Part shown: one piece after another, positions 1 through 7,717 of the stretch
Layout: every line of letters starts with the position of its first letter
Position numbering within the stretch: the stretch's first letter is position 1
From: Betaproteobacteria bacterium
GTDB taxonomy: Bacteria; Pseudomonadota; Gammaproteobacteria; Burkholderiales; Burkholderiaceae_C
Assembly: GCA_009923895.1 (NCBI GenBank)
Contig: RFSP01000004.1
Coordinates: 1 to 20,881 of the forward strand
Direction of reading: 5' to 3'
Length of the DNA stretch: 20,881 nucleotides
Made by a program: the position numbers and the translations under genes
The notes under the pieces: generated by a model
Told to the model about the DNA's origin: nothing
Databases searched by the model: none
The model's input: only the letters and a program-made list of their open reading frames with translations

Positions 1-1377
1 CACCGGCAGGCCGATCATCGAGGCCAGGATTTCAAGCATGAGCCCGCACCGGGCGATGCCGCCCGACACGCTCACGCGCTCCACCACCTGGCCGTTCTCG
101 CGGTGCGCCCGCAGGCCCAAGGCGATGAGGCAGGCCAGGGCCTCGAGCGACGCCCGGAACCGCACTCCGGCGTCGGCTGGCTCGGATGGGGTCCAGGCGA
201 AGCGGGGACCGTTCACCCCCAAGCTCGGTTCCGCATGGACGAACGGCATCACCCTCACTCCGGCGCACCCCGCCGGCACGGCCCGGGCGCGGGATTCGAG
301 GGCGTTCCAGTCGGGCCTTTCGCCCACCACGCGGTCGAGGTCGGGGGGCTTCACGGCCAGCCGCGCGATGAGCGCATCCAGGTCTGGACAGTGGTTGTGC
401 GCCATTGGGAGGGATGAAGCGGCATCTTCTGCCACGACGCCCGGGGCGCTGAAGACCTGGCGCAGCTGCTCTAGCCCCAAAACTTGTTTGGGCTTTAGCG
501 CAATGGTCCATCGATCCAAATCCCGCAAACTTTTCGGGATTTCCCTGAGTGCCTCTTGGGTCTGTTTCAGCATGGACTGGGCCAGCGGATCGTCATCACG
601 GGCCGCGGTCATCACTGCATTGATCACCAAGCATTGGTTCTTCAAACCAAGACCGGCCAATTCGTCCCCCGTACGGGCGGCCTCTTGAAGCGTCGCCGCT
701 TGGGCACGCGCCACCAATGTCAGCAGCGTCAATGAGGGATCCCTTAACGCCTGCAAGACCCGCTCATATCGGTCCTTGTAGGCTGCAAGCCCTTGCAGCG
801 GTCCGAGACATGAGGCTCCGACCGGCGAGCCCTGTAAAAAATCAGTCCATGCGGCCGGCAATGCCAGCAGTCTCAAAGTGTGACCCGAGGGCGCCGTATC
901 AAAGATGATGTGCTCAAACGCCCCTGTGGCTTCGGTATCGTCCATCAGAGCCGCAAACTCATTGAAGGCCGCAATTTCTACGGTGCAGGCACCGGAGAGC
1001 TGCTCCTCAATATTGCTCACCACCTCCGCAGGCAAGGCAGCCCGGTAGGGCGCCACCACCGACTCCCGATAGACGGCAGCGGCCGCACTCGGATTGATGT
1101 TCATGGCCCGAAGGCCAGGCACGCCAGAAATGGGCGTGGGAGATGCGCCCAAAGGCGTCTGCAGCACTTCGTCCAAATTGGAAGCAGGGTCGGTGCTGAC
1201 CAACAAGACCGCCCGACCGCGCTCCGCCAAATTGACCGCCAGCGCACATGACAACGAGGTCTTGCCTACCCCGCCTTTACCCGTCACAAAAACGAAACGT
1301 GGAATTCGCTTGAACAGGTCTTCAAAGGGGTCCAAGATGAATGGGGAATCAGAGGCCTTGAGTGCCGTGCGATGCAA
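1..1377 (-). CDS. arsA: ArsA first ATPase half fused in frame to the C-terminal part of an FGGY carbohydrate kinase (runs off left edge)
   Basis: Seen: one uninterrupted frame of 459 codons to the window edge. Residues 1-340 match the A1 half of the arsenite-pump ATPase ArsA: P-loop GKGGVGKT near residue 33, switch DTAPSGHT at about 160, and two cysteines, in GACTVEIA (131) and GASCLGP (190). Their 59-residue spacing equals that of the arsenite-binding pair Cys113/Cys172 of E. coli ArsA. Where the A1-A2 linker should lead into a second P-loop domain (about position 350), the protein changes to an FGGY sugar-kinase C-terminus (VPAGCAGVRVMPF, then VSVSGGIARCGLMLEILAS). Known: full ArsA has two ATPase halves and energises ArsB. 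Inferred: a deletion or recombination scar. The start is uncertain; TTG at 1377 is used, with GTG at 1410 or TTG at 1335 as alternatives, none with a clear ribosome site. The 5' end overlaps arsD, which suggests translational coupling. Confidence 0.8.
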   Translation of the reverse strand, partial: MHRTALKASDSPFILDPFEDLFKRIPRFVFVTGKGGVGKTSLSCALAVNLAERGRAVLLVSTDPASNLDEVLQTPLGASPTPISGVPGLRAMNINPSAAAAVYRESVVAPYRAALPAEVVSNIEEQLSGACTVEIAAFNEFAALMDDTEATGAFEHIIFDTAPSGHTLRLLALPAAWTDFLQGSPVGASCLGPLQGLAAYKDRYERVLQALRDPSLTLLTLVARAQAATLQEAARTGDELAGLGLKNQCLVINAVMTAARDDDPLAQSMLKQTQEALREIPKSLRDLDRWTIALKPKQVLGLEQLRQVFSAPGVVAEDAASSLPMAHNHCPDLDALIARLAVKPPDLDRVVGERPDWNALESRARAVPAGCAGVRVMPFVHAEPSLGVNGPRFAWTPSEPADAGVRFRASLEALACLIALGLRAHRENGQVVERVSVSGGIARCGLMLEILASMIGLPV

Positions 1378-1693
1378 CGGTGGCAGGCTCAGACGCGGGA
1401 TACAGACCACGCACCAAGGTGGCGTCCGGATAGCTGCCCTGACTCCAGATTTTCTCGTCAACCAAGATCAGCGGCAGGCATCCCAGCGAATGCTCTTTGA
1501 GGGCCTGACTGACGATGGGGTGACTGGCAAACACCGCCGGCTCTTGCCCCAAGTTGTGCCTGATCACCTCCACACCTTTGCGGCGCAGCGACTCCAAGGC
1601 CGCAGAAAACCGGACCAGATTGAGATCGACAGTGGGGCCACACACCCCAGAAGGACAGCACTGTGCTGGTTCAAATACCTCGACACGGCTCAT
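1349..1693 (-). CDS. arsD: ArsD arsenic metallochaperone (copy with canonical Cys motif)
   Basis: A 114-residue protein of the size of ArsD (about 120). The N-terminus MSRVEVFEPAQCCPSGVCG carries the vicinal Cys12-Cys13 plus Cys18 set that in characterised ArsD binds As(III) and hands it to ArsA. ATG at 1693 is preceded by GGAG at a good distance. Its 3' end overlaps the arsA frame, so chaperone and ATPase are probably translated together. It lacks the extra C-terminal cysteine pairs of plasmid R773 ArsD, which known work found dispensable for chaperone activity. Cytoplasmic; expected role is to raise the affinity of ArsA for arsenite or other trivalent arsenicals. Some ArsD proteins also act as weak repressors, so a regulatory role is possible here because no ArsR is visible. 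Confidence 0.93.
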   Translation of the reverse strand: MSRVEVFEPAQCCPSGVCGPTVDLNLVRFSAALESLRRKGVEVIRHNLGQEPAVFASHPIVSQALKEHSLGCLPLILVDEKIWSQGSYPDATLVRGLYPASEPATVASHGTQGL

Positions 1694-1727
1694 GGCAGGT
1701 CTCCAATGGCGGGTTCGTTCGCGTGGG

Positions 1728-2018
1728 TCATACGCCCAACTGCTCGGGCGTCGGGTAACGCCCCTGGCTGATCATAGACCCATCCACAAAGACCACCGGC
1801 AATCCGTCCATCCCTTTTTGACGGATGGTGTCTTTGACGACGGGATTGCTTGCAAATTCCTCAGGGTCATACCCCAGGTTGAATCGATGGACGGTAACGC
1901 CTCTGGCCAGCAGCACATTCAAGGCTTCTTCGAACGCTGCGATCTCCGCTGCAGCATCCGGTCCACAGGCGCCCGTCAGGCATCCAGTCGCGGGCTCATA
2001 CACGCTTACAACACTCAT
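1728..2018 (-). CDS. Second ArsD-like protein with altered cysteine motif
   Basis: A 96-residue paralogue of the neighbouring arsD, 34 bp upstream of it in the same orientation. The N-terminus MSVVSVYEPATGCLTGACG lines up with ArsD, but the first cysteine of the vicinal pair is glycine, leaving Cys13 and Cys18 equivalents (GCLTGACG). The thioredoxin-like continuation (DGLPVVFVDGSMISQGRYP) is conserved. An upstream in-frame TTG at 2030 would add MSEA; ATG at 2018 is preferred because it aligns with the family start. Known: three cysteines form the ArsD arsenite site. Inferred: with two thiols this copy may prefer a ligand with only two free coordination positions, such as methylarsenite, or may have a regulatory or scaffold role. 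It could instead be a decaying duplicate, but the intact frame and conserved core argue against that. Confidence 0.88.
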   Translation of the reverse strand: MSVVSVYEPATGCLTGACGPDAAAEIAAFEEALNVLLARGVTVHRFNLGYDPEEFASNPVVKDTIRQKGMDGLPVVFVDGSMISQGRYPTPEQLGV

Positions 2019-2075
2019 GGCTTCACTCAAGAACGATCAACTGACCAGTGGCCTCGTACGAAATGCCTCCAAGGC

Positions 2076-2789
2076 CTAAAGGATGTCCCTCATGTCCTCC
2101 AATCGACCTGTCACATAGGTTTGCATTGCCTGCTGTGCCTGAGCCACATCGCGCCAGGACAGCGCAGCCACCACGTCGCGGGTCATGACCTCGTGGGCGC
2201 GCGCAATGCGTTCCCAACTTCCAATTCTCCGGGAAATGAAGAACCAAAGACGCAGATGCAGATTAAAAATCCTCGGCAATGAGTCTGCCAGCCACGCATT
2301 GTGGGCCGCTTCCCCCAACACGCGATAGAACTGACGATCCGCTTCCACGTATCGGTCGATATCGGCTTCATCGGTGGCTTTGACAAGCACCAAGTGCAAG
2401 CGGCGCAGCTCTTCTATCTGAGTGGCCGTGGCACGCTGCGCAGCCAACCCGGCGGCTTGCGCATCGACCATGGCACGGAATTCATAGATCTGCTGCACGC
2501 TAGCCGCCGAGATCTCAGAAACAAACATGCCTCTGTTGGGTTGATGGTTGATCAACCGCTCAATGGCCAGACGCTGCATGGCCTCGCGCAAGGGGGTTCG
2601 ACCAATGTCAAACTCGACCATGAGTTCGCGCTCGACCAGAACCGCCCCAGGCTCTATCTCCAGGCGTGTGATTTTCCGAACCAAATGCTCATAGGCCACT
2701 TCGGACAAAGAGCGGGCAGGCTCCGAGCGCTTACGCTCAGAGCGTTCAGAAACCGGTTTGGGCGCTGTGGCGGGGGCACCGAACTGCAC
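2076..2789 (-). CDS. GntR-family transcriptional regulator, FCD (FadR-type) subfamily
   Basis: A 237-residue protein if started at GTG 2789, which has GAGG seven bases upstream overlapping the cobW stop. A longer frame to 2879 would lie wholly inside cobW and is unlikely. Residues 27-92 form the winged helix-turn-helix (SLSEVAYEHLVRKI, then IGRTPLREAMQRLAIERLI, then NRGMFV). Residues 98-230 form the all-helical FCD ligand domain. The usual Asp-x3-His of FCD metal sites reads DRQFY (151-155), so one expected metal ligand is Tyr; His199 remains. Known: FCD regulators sense small organic acids or similar metabolites. Inferred: it controls this operon, in which it sits between the methyl-transfer genes and the ars genes. 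No ArsR is seen in the window, which points to an organic or methylated inducer. Residues 13-26 are a charged low-complexity stretch. Confidence 0.88.
   Translation of the reverse strand: MQFGAPATAPKPVSERSERKRSEPARSLSEVAYEHLVRKITRLEIEPGAVLVERELMVEFDIGRTPLREAMQRLAIERLINHQPNRGMFVSEISAASVQQIYEFRAMVDAQAAGLAAQRATATQIEELRRLHLVLVKATDEADIDRYVEADRQFYRVLGEAAHNAWLADSLPRIFNLHLRLWFFISRRIGSWERIARAHEVMTRDVVAALSWRDVAQAQQAMQTYVTGRLEDMRDIL
2720..2743. repeat. Inverted repeat inside the GntR coding start
   Basis: Ten-base arms with one internal mismatch around a CTTA loop (core GAGCG-CTTA-CGCTC at 2725-2738). It encodes the Ser/Glu/Arg-rich linker near the GntR N-terminus. It resembles a small palindromic element inserted in frame; it could also be a stem that affects GntR translation. 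Confidence 0.5.
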
Positions 2790-2793
2790 AGCA

Positions 2794-3888
2794 TTACCTC
2801 GTAACCATGGCCACCTCGGCCTCCAAGAAAGCACGGTCCATCTGACTTCCGATGAACACCAGCGCGTCTTGCGACGCATGGGATGCCGGCGTCATCTCCA
2901 ACTGCCCCATCGTATATTGAATCAACGTGGGGCTTTGGTCAGACTGAACAAAACCTTTGACGCGCCAAACGTTCTGCGGCAGCGACTGGAAAAAACGCTC
3001 CCAGCGCTGGGCGGTGGCGCCCGATCCGCAATGAACGACGAAAGACTCGACCTCATGAGCCAAGGGCGACCCATCGGCCGCATGTGCCAGAGTTGAATGG
3101 GCAATGCCACCCTCATGTGAGTGCGCACTTCCGTGTTGGTGATCGTGATGGTGGTGATGATGGTCGTGGTGGTCGTGATGATGGTGGTCGTGATGATGGT
3201 CATGCTCGCATTGTCTCGATGCATGCGAGTGAGTTTCAATGAAGGACCCAGCGCTTGAATTCTCGTGCTGCCATTCAGCCATCAATTCCTGCACCAGGGC
3301 AGACGATGAATGGCCCAAAACGACGTCCAAAGGTACACGGCCACGCTCAGCAAATACCAGCTCGGCCTTGGGATTGAGCTCACGCAATCTGCGCGTCACC
3401 GCCGTCAACTCAGAGGGCGAGGCCATGTCGATCTTGTTGGCCACCAGCAAGTCGGCAGTCTCTATTTGCTCCAGATAGAAGTCCCCCAGCATGTCCTCCA
3501 GCTTGGTCATTTTGGCGCAATCCACCACGGTGACCAAGGGGCCCACTTCGATCTGCTGACTGCCAGAAGCGTGGGCCAAGGAATCCAGCAGCTCCGAAGG
3601 CTGAGCAATCCCAGTGGCTTCCACAATGACTCGCTCGACTTTGGCCTTGTCGCGCAACTCCTCGATGGCCATCAGCAAGGATCCTCGCAGTGTGCAGCAC
3701 AGGCAACCGGAGTTGAGCTCGACGACATCGATGCTGCGGCCACGCAAGATGTCTCCGTCGACGCCGACCTCACCAAACTCGTTGACGATGATGGCCGTCT
3801 TGACCGAAGTGCCAACTTGGTCCAATAGGTATTTGGCAAGCGTCGTCTTGCCTGATCCCAAAAAACCAAAAAGCAGATGTGCCTTCAT
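2794..3888 (-). CDS. CobW/COG0523-family GTPase metallochaperone with long His-rich insert
   Basis: 364 residues. Walker A GFLGSGKTT at 8-16; the family metal motif GCLCC with Cys62, Cys64 and Cys65; IVEATGIAQP at 88-97; and the G4 motif NKID at 151-154. A very His/Asp-rich stretch at about 219-258 is followed by a CobW C-terminal domain. ATG at 3888 overlaps the upstream RACo stop by four bases (ATGA), so translation is coupled. Known: COG0523 GTPases use GTP to deliver Zn, Co or other metals to client enzymes. Inferred: it supplies zinc to the UroD-fold methyltransferase or cobalt for the corrinoid in this operon; the sequence cannot decide which metal. The His-rich DNA (about 3120-3215) is a trinucleotide-like repeat and may vary in length between strains. 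Confidence 0.9.
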   Translation of the reverse strand: MKAHLLFGFLGSGKTTLAKYLLDQVGTSVKTAIIVNEFGEVGVDGDILRGRSIDVVELNSGCLCCTLRGSLLMAIEELRDKAKVERVIVEATGIAQPSELLDSLAHASGSQQIEVGPLVTVVDCAKMTKLEDMLGDFYLEQIETADLLVANKIDMASPSELTAVTRRLRELNPKAELVFAERGRVPLDVVLGHSSSALVQELMAEWQHENSSAGSFIETHSHASRQCEHDHHHDHHHHDHHDHHHHHHDHQHGSAHSHEGGIAHSTLAHAADGSPLAHEVESFVVHCGSGATAQRWERFFQSLPQNVWRVKGFVQSDQSPTLIQYTMGQLEMTPASHASQDALVFIGSQMDRAFLEAEVAMVTR

Positions 3889-5780
3889 GATGAGGCGGCT
3901 CGACGGTCCTGTTCGGCAAAGGTTTCGCCAGTGAAATTCATGCCTTCGACGAATATGTCTTGGAACTCAGGCATGGCGGCCAAGGCGACGTGTTCAATCT
4001 TCTGCGCCAAGTCAAAAGAACGCAGCCGCTCCGTCTCGGAGAGCAAAGCCATCTGAGCACCGACAGCCGCCGCATTGCCCATATAGGTAATGCGCTCGGT
4101 GGGCAGCTCGGGCAAGAGTCGGATTTTGACCGAGCTCTCTATGTTGATGTAATTGCCAAACCCGCCACACAGCATCAACTCATCAATCTGTTCGTTGGAC
4201 AGGCCCATGACATTTCGGAGCATAACGATGCCAGAGTAAATCGCACTCTTGGCCAATTGCAATTGCCGAATATCCGCTTGTGTGATTGAAATATCGTGAT
4301 CCTTGCCAGACTCCTCTTTGTGGACCAAGACGAATTGACGCCCTGACTCACCTTTGAAGAGGCGTTCTTGCAACGCAGGCGACAACCCGGGCATTCCATC
4401 CTTGCGCAGCAGACCGTTGGCGTCGATGACCTTGGCATCCAACATCTTGGCACAAGCATCGATGAGGCCAGAGCCACAAATGCCAATGGCTGGAGCGTCT
4501 CCGATGACTTTGCAGTTCACGTCGTCATCAATGCTCACGCGCTCAATGGCCCCCAGTGCACCTCGCATCCCATGGCGAATCTGGGCACCTTCGAGCGCGG
4601 GGCCCGCTGGGGCAGAGCACGCATAAAGCTTGTCTTTGGATCCCATGACCACTTCGCCATTGGTGCCGATGTCCACCAAGGCACGAATTTGCTCGCTTTC
4701 ATAAATACGCGTTGCCAAGATACAGGCCATGGTGTCTGCACCGACAAACCCAGCCACGATGGGCAACAAACATACCTTGGCATTGGGGGCCGCTTTGAGC
4801 GGTAGTTCTCGGGCCGAATACACCAGCAGATCGCGCACCACGGGGGCATAAGGCGCAAGACCGACGTAACTGACGTCCACGCCCAAAAAGACGTGATGCA
4901 TGCAAGTGTTGCCCACCACCACGATCTTGTACACACGGTCGGTACTGACACCAGCCTTCTCACACGCCTCACGGATGAATTCATTGATGGCGCTGAGGAT
5001 CTTCCCTCTCAATGTGGACAGTTTGGTTTCATCGAACTGCGCATAGGCAATGCGCGACATCAGATCACCGCCATACTGCGCCTGGGGATTCAGCCCCCCC
5101 ACACTGGCCAATTGCTCGCCAGAATTTAAGTCCATCAGCGTGCCCACGATGCTGGTGGTGCCGATGTCAAATGCCATGCCGTACGACTGCGAAACCGTGT
5201 CGCCGGGTTCCAGGTCAATCACCTCCGACCCAAAGGTCGTCACGGTCAGGCGACCCTTGTCTTTTCGCAAAAGCCCGGGCACCTTGCGCAAGAGATCCAA
5301 CGAGACCTGCCGCTCGATTTGCGCAGGCAGTTGCATCAGGATCTCCTCTAGATCAGAGGTCTGGTGGTGTTCGCCCTGAGGAGTGGAGGCCTGAATGAGA
5401 TGCTTGACGACACCTGAATCCAGCTGCAGTCGACCTGACTGGGCGAAGTCGACTTGACCCGACAGGATCTGGAAACCTGACTCTGCCTTGGGCGGCATGG
5501 CAGTGACGCTGCAGTCGCCAGCAGCATGCGTTTGGCAGGCCAGCCGGAATCTCTCCTGGACCTCTTCGTGTCCGAGTTGCAAGGTGTCTTGCAGCGTGGG
5601 AGGAGATACCTGCCCCGACAGGATCTTGACGCGACAGCTTCGACACCTACCACGGCCCCCACAGGTGGCGTCGACCGCGACGCCTGCCAGATGGGCTGCA
5701 TCCAGCAAGGTCTCCTGTGCACCGATTTCAGCCCGGAGTTGGCTGCCGTCCGGGGCGTGGTAGGCAATCGAGAACGTCAT
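3885..5780 (-). CDS. RACo-type ATP-dependent reductive activator of corrinoid proteins (2Fe-2S plus ASKHA/DUF4445)
   Basis: 631 residues, the usual size of RACo. The N-terminal ferredoxin-like domain has Cys40, Cys46 and Cys49 (CGGRGRCRSC) and Cys82, a typical plant-type 2Fe-2S set. After a linker, an actin/hexokinase-fold ATPase follows, with FDIGTTS at 204-210, VGNTCMHH and VDIGTNGEVV. Known: RACo uses ATP to drive reduction of accidentally oxidised Co(II) corrinoid back to Co(I) in methyltransferase systems. Its start lies 3 bp after the corrinoid-protein stop, and its end overlaps cobW by 4 bp, so it is embedded in the methyl-transfer operon and its client is almost certainly that corrinoid protein. 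Cytoplasmic. Such activators are well known from anaerobes; here one occurs beside an arsenite oxidase that normally respires oxygen or nitrate. Confidence 0.93.
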   Translation of the reverse strand: MTFSIAYHAPDGSQLRAEIGAQETLLDAAHLAGVAVDATCGGRGRCRSCRVKILSGQVSPPTLQDTLQLGHEEVQERFRLACQTHAAGDCSVTAMPPKAESGFQILSGQVDFAQSGRLQLDSGVVKHLIQASTPQGEHHQTSDLEEILMQLPAQIERQVSLDLLRKVPGLLRKDKGRLTVTTFGSEVIDLEPGDTVSQSYGMAFDIGTTSIVGTLMDLNSGEQLASVGGLNPQAQYGGDLMSRIAYAQFDETKLSTLRGKILSAINEFIREACEKAGVSTDRVYKIVVVGNTCMHHVFLGVDVSYVGLAPYAPVVRDLLVYSARELPLKAAPNAKVCLLPIVAGFVGADTMACILATRIYESEQIRALVDIGTNGEVVMGSKDKLYACSAPAGPALEGAQIRHGMRGALGAIERVSIDDDVNCKVIGDAPAIGICGSGLIDACAKMLDAKVIDANGLLRKDGMPGLSPALQERLFKGESGRQFVLVHKEESGKDHDISITQADIRQLQLAKSAIYSGIVMLRNVMGLSNEQIDELMLCGGFGNYINIESSVKIRLLPELPTERITYMGNAAAVGAQMALLSETERLRSFDLAQKIEHVALAAMPEFQDIFVEGMNFTGETFAEQDRRAASS

Positions 5781-5783
5781 GAC

Positions 5784-6491
5784 TCAAGCCCAGGCCTCTC
5801 GCGGCTCCTTCATCAAATTGAGCGCCAACTTCACTGCCTCTACGGCATCACGACCCCAGCCATCGGCGCCGCAACTGTCGGCCCACTCTTGAGATGTGGG
5901 CGCGCCTCCGATGAGAATTTTCACCTTGTTCCTGTGCCCTGCCTTTTCAAATTCCTCGATGGTCACCTTTTGGTAGTACACCGTGGTGGACAGCAGCGCA
6001 GAGAACCCCACCAAATCGGCCTGGTTCTCCAACGCGGTGGAGATGAATTTGTCTGGGTGGACGTCAGTGCCCAAGTTAATGACGTTGAATCCGGCGTTTT
6101 CCAGCATGATCGTGACGATGGACTGGCCGATATCGTGCATATCGCCCAGCACAGTACCCATCACAAAGGTGCCTACCGGTTTTTCTTTGTTGGCAGCCAG
6201 CAAAGGACGAATGATGGCCAGTCCGGCCTTCATGGCTCGCGCCGTGATCAGCATCTCAGGGATGAAGATGATTTGGGCCGAGAACCGCTCACCTTGCACG
6301 TTAAAGCCCGGGAACAAACCATCATCGAGGATTACTCGAGGATTGATCCCCGCATCCACGGCTTCGCGTACGCGCTTGTCGGCGTATTTGTGGTCGCCTT
6401 CTTCAACAGCCTCCCACAAACTCGCCCATTCCCAACCTGCTGGGGCCCGTTCTTGCCAACCCTCGGGCTCTTTGATTTCCGGTTCATCCAT
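5784..6491 (-). CDS. Corrinoid (B12-binding) methyl-carrier protein, MtbC/MttC-like
   Basis: 235 residues from ATG 6491, which has AGGAG upstream; an in-frame extension to 6746 lies inside the preceding gene and is rejected. Residues 20-105 are the helical methionine-synthase-type cap domain. Residues 106-230 are the Rossmann B12 domain with GDMHDIG (116-122), which contains the D-x-H-x-x-G signature whose His119 replaces the lower cobalt ligand, then GFSALLSTT (162-170) and IGGAPTSQEW (194-203). Known: these proteins carry a methyl group on Co between two methyltransferases. Inferred: it accepts methyl from the UroD-like enzyme encoded just upstream and donates it to tetrahydrofolate through the MeTr-like enzyme, or works in reverse. 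No fused methyltransferase domain is present, unlike CmuA. Confidence 0.95.
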   Translation of the reverse strand: MDEPEIKEPEGWQERAPAGWEWASLWEAVEEGDHKYADKRVREAVDAGINPRVILDDGLFPGFNVQGERFSAQIIFIPEMLITARAMKAGLAIIRPLLAANKEKPVGTFVMGTVLGDMHDIGQSIVTIMLENAGFNVINLGTDVHPDKFISTALENQADLVGFSALLSTTVYYQKVTIEEFEKAGHRNKVKILIGGAPTSQEWADSCGADGWGRDAVEAVKLALNLMKEPREAWA

Positions 6492-6522
6492 GCGAACTCT
6501 CCTGTATGTTTCAATCGAAATA

Positions 6523-7692
6523 TCAAACCAGCGGCCACTTGCCGTAAGTACCAAAGTCCTTTTGCGCCTCGAACATCGCAAAGATGTTTTGGATCGGTAC
6601 ATCGGCCATGATGTAGTGAGACGGCGAGAAGATATAGCCACCACCCGGCGCCAAGGTTTGGAAGCACTCCAGCACGCCCCTGCGCACATCCTCCACCTGC
6701 CCGCGAGGCAGCGTGTTTTGAACGTCAAAGCCACCGCACAAGGCAATGTCTTTGCCGAACTGGGCTTTGATATTGGCCTTGTCTTTCAGTCCTCCAGTGG
6801 GCTGCATCAGGCCAGAGAGGTTGGCACCCAACTCGACGATGTCCGGAAGGATGGGCGAGTAATCCCCGCATGAATGGAACTTGATGAAGATGTCCGGATT
6901 CTCCTTGCGGAAGGAATCAAACATGTGCTTCAGTCTGGGCTTGGCCAGCTTGCGCCACATCTTGGGCGACAACATCATCGACTGTTGAGCACCCACATCA
7001 TCACCCATTCGGATCATGTCGGCACCTTCTTTGATGGCATTGATACCAAGGGCCGTGTAGTACTCGGTCAAGCCGTCCAACACACCCTCAATCAACTCCG
7101 GCTCATCGGCCGTCATCAAGAAAAAGTTTTGTGTTCCAACGATGTGAGCGTATGCAGCCTCAATCAGCGTGGAGGACAGGTCCACGATGATGAAGTAGTC
7201 TTTCTTGTACTTGTCACACAGGGCCTTGATGGGATCGAGCAATCGGCGATCGTCGGGATTGGGCCACTTCATGGCCTTGAGTTCTTCGTGTGACTTGATC
7301 GGGTGAGACTTCGGGAAGTTCTCGGGCACCACCTTGGCTGGCCCCCAAAACTCTTGCGTCTTCTTGAATTCAAGCTCTTCTTCGTGAGTCCGGCCTTCAA
7401 GGCCGCTCTTGCCGTAGCCCACACCAAAGTGGTTGTACCAAGTCTCGCCAATCGCTATGGGACGGTGCGAGAACTCTGCATTGATGCCAATCTGGTAGAT
7501 GATGGCGTCATTGCCTAAGCGCAATTCCAATGAAGGGTCGTGACCCAGTCCGGTACCCGTCTTTTCAATGCCGTAGATGCGGGCAATCTTTTCCTTGGCC
7601 TCGTGCTTCATTCGATAAAGCACCGACACTCGGTCCACAGGCTCGTGACGCAAAGTGCGAATGAATCTCTCGCGCGGAATCAGTTCTTTCAT
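6523..7692 (-). CDS. UroD-fold zinc-dependent methyltransferase (substrate:corrinoid, MT1 candidate)
   Basis: 389 residues from ATG 7692, which has AAGGAGG eight bases upstream. The uroporphyrinogen-decarboxylase fold is recognisable, but residues H273-x-C275 (FHSCGD) and C319 (ALCGGFD) give the His-x-Cys...Cys zinc site of MtaA/MtbA/CmuA methyltransferases rather than a haem-pathway decarboxylase. Known: this family moves methyl groups between cobalt corrinoids and thiols or halides. The methanogen enzyme MtaA is reported to methylate arsenite from methylcobalamin, as I recall. Inferred: because the next gene upstream is a folate-type methyltransferase that can serve as the second enzyme, this protein is the likely substrate-specific one. 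The substrate is unknown; co-operonic arsD and arsA suggest a methylated arsenical. It lies 31 bp from the corrinoid-protein gene. Confidence 0.92.
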   Translation of the reverse strand: MKELIPRERFIRTLRHEPVDRVSVLYRMKHEAKEKIARIYGIEKTGTGLGHDPSLELRLGNDAIIYQIGINAEFSHRPIAIGETWYNHFGVGYGKSGLEGRTHEEELEFKKTQEFWGPAKVVPENFPKSHPIKSHEELKAMKWPNPDDRRLLDPIKALCDKYKKDYFIIVDLSSTLIEAAYAHIVGTQNFFLMTADEPELIEGVLDGLTEYYTALGINAIKEGADMIRMGDDVGAQQSMMLSPKMWRKLAKPRLKHMFDSFRKENPDIFIKFHSCGDYSPILPDIVELGANLSGLMQPTGGLKDKANIKAQFGKDIALCGGFDVQNTLPRGQVEDVRRGVLECFQTLAPGGGYIFSPSHYIMADVPIQNIFAMFEAQKDFGTYGKWPLV

Positions 7693-7717
7693 GGCAGCTT
7701 CCTCCTTTTGTAGAGCA

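Noticed and set aside
3120..3215. Tandem repeat or microsatellite-like DNA as an independent element
   Set aside because: It simply encodes the His/Asp-rich insert of the CobW protein.
6523..7692. Uroporphyrinogen decarboxylase of haem biosynthesis
   Set aside because: The zinc-site HxC...C residues and corrinoid-gene context match the methyltransferase branch of the fold.
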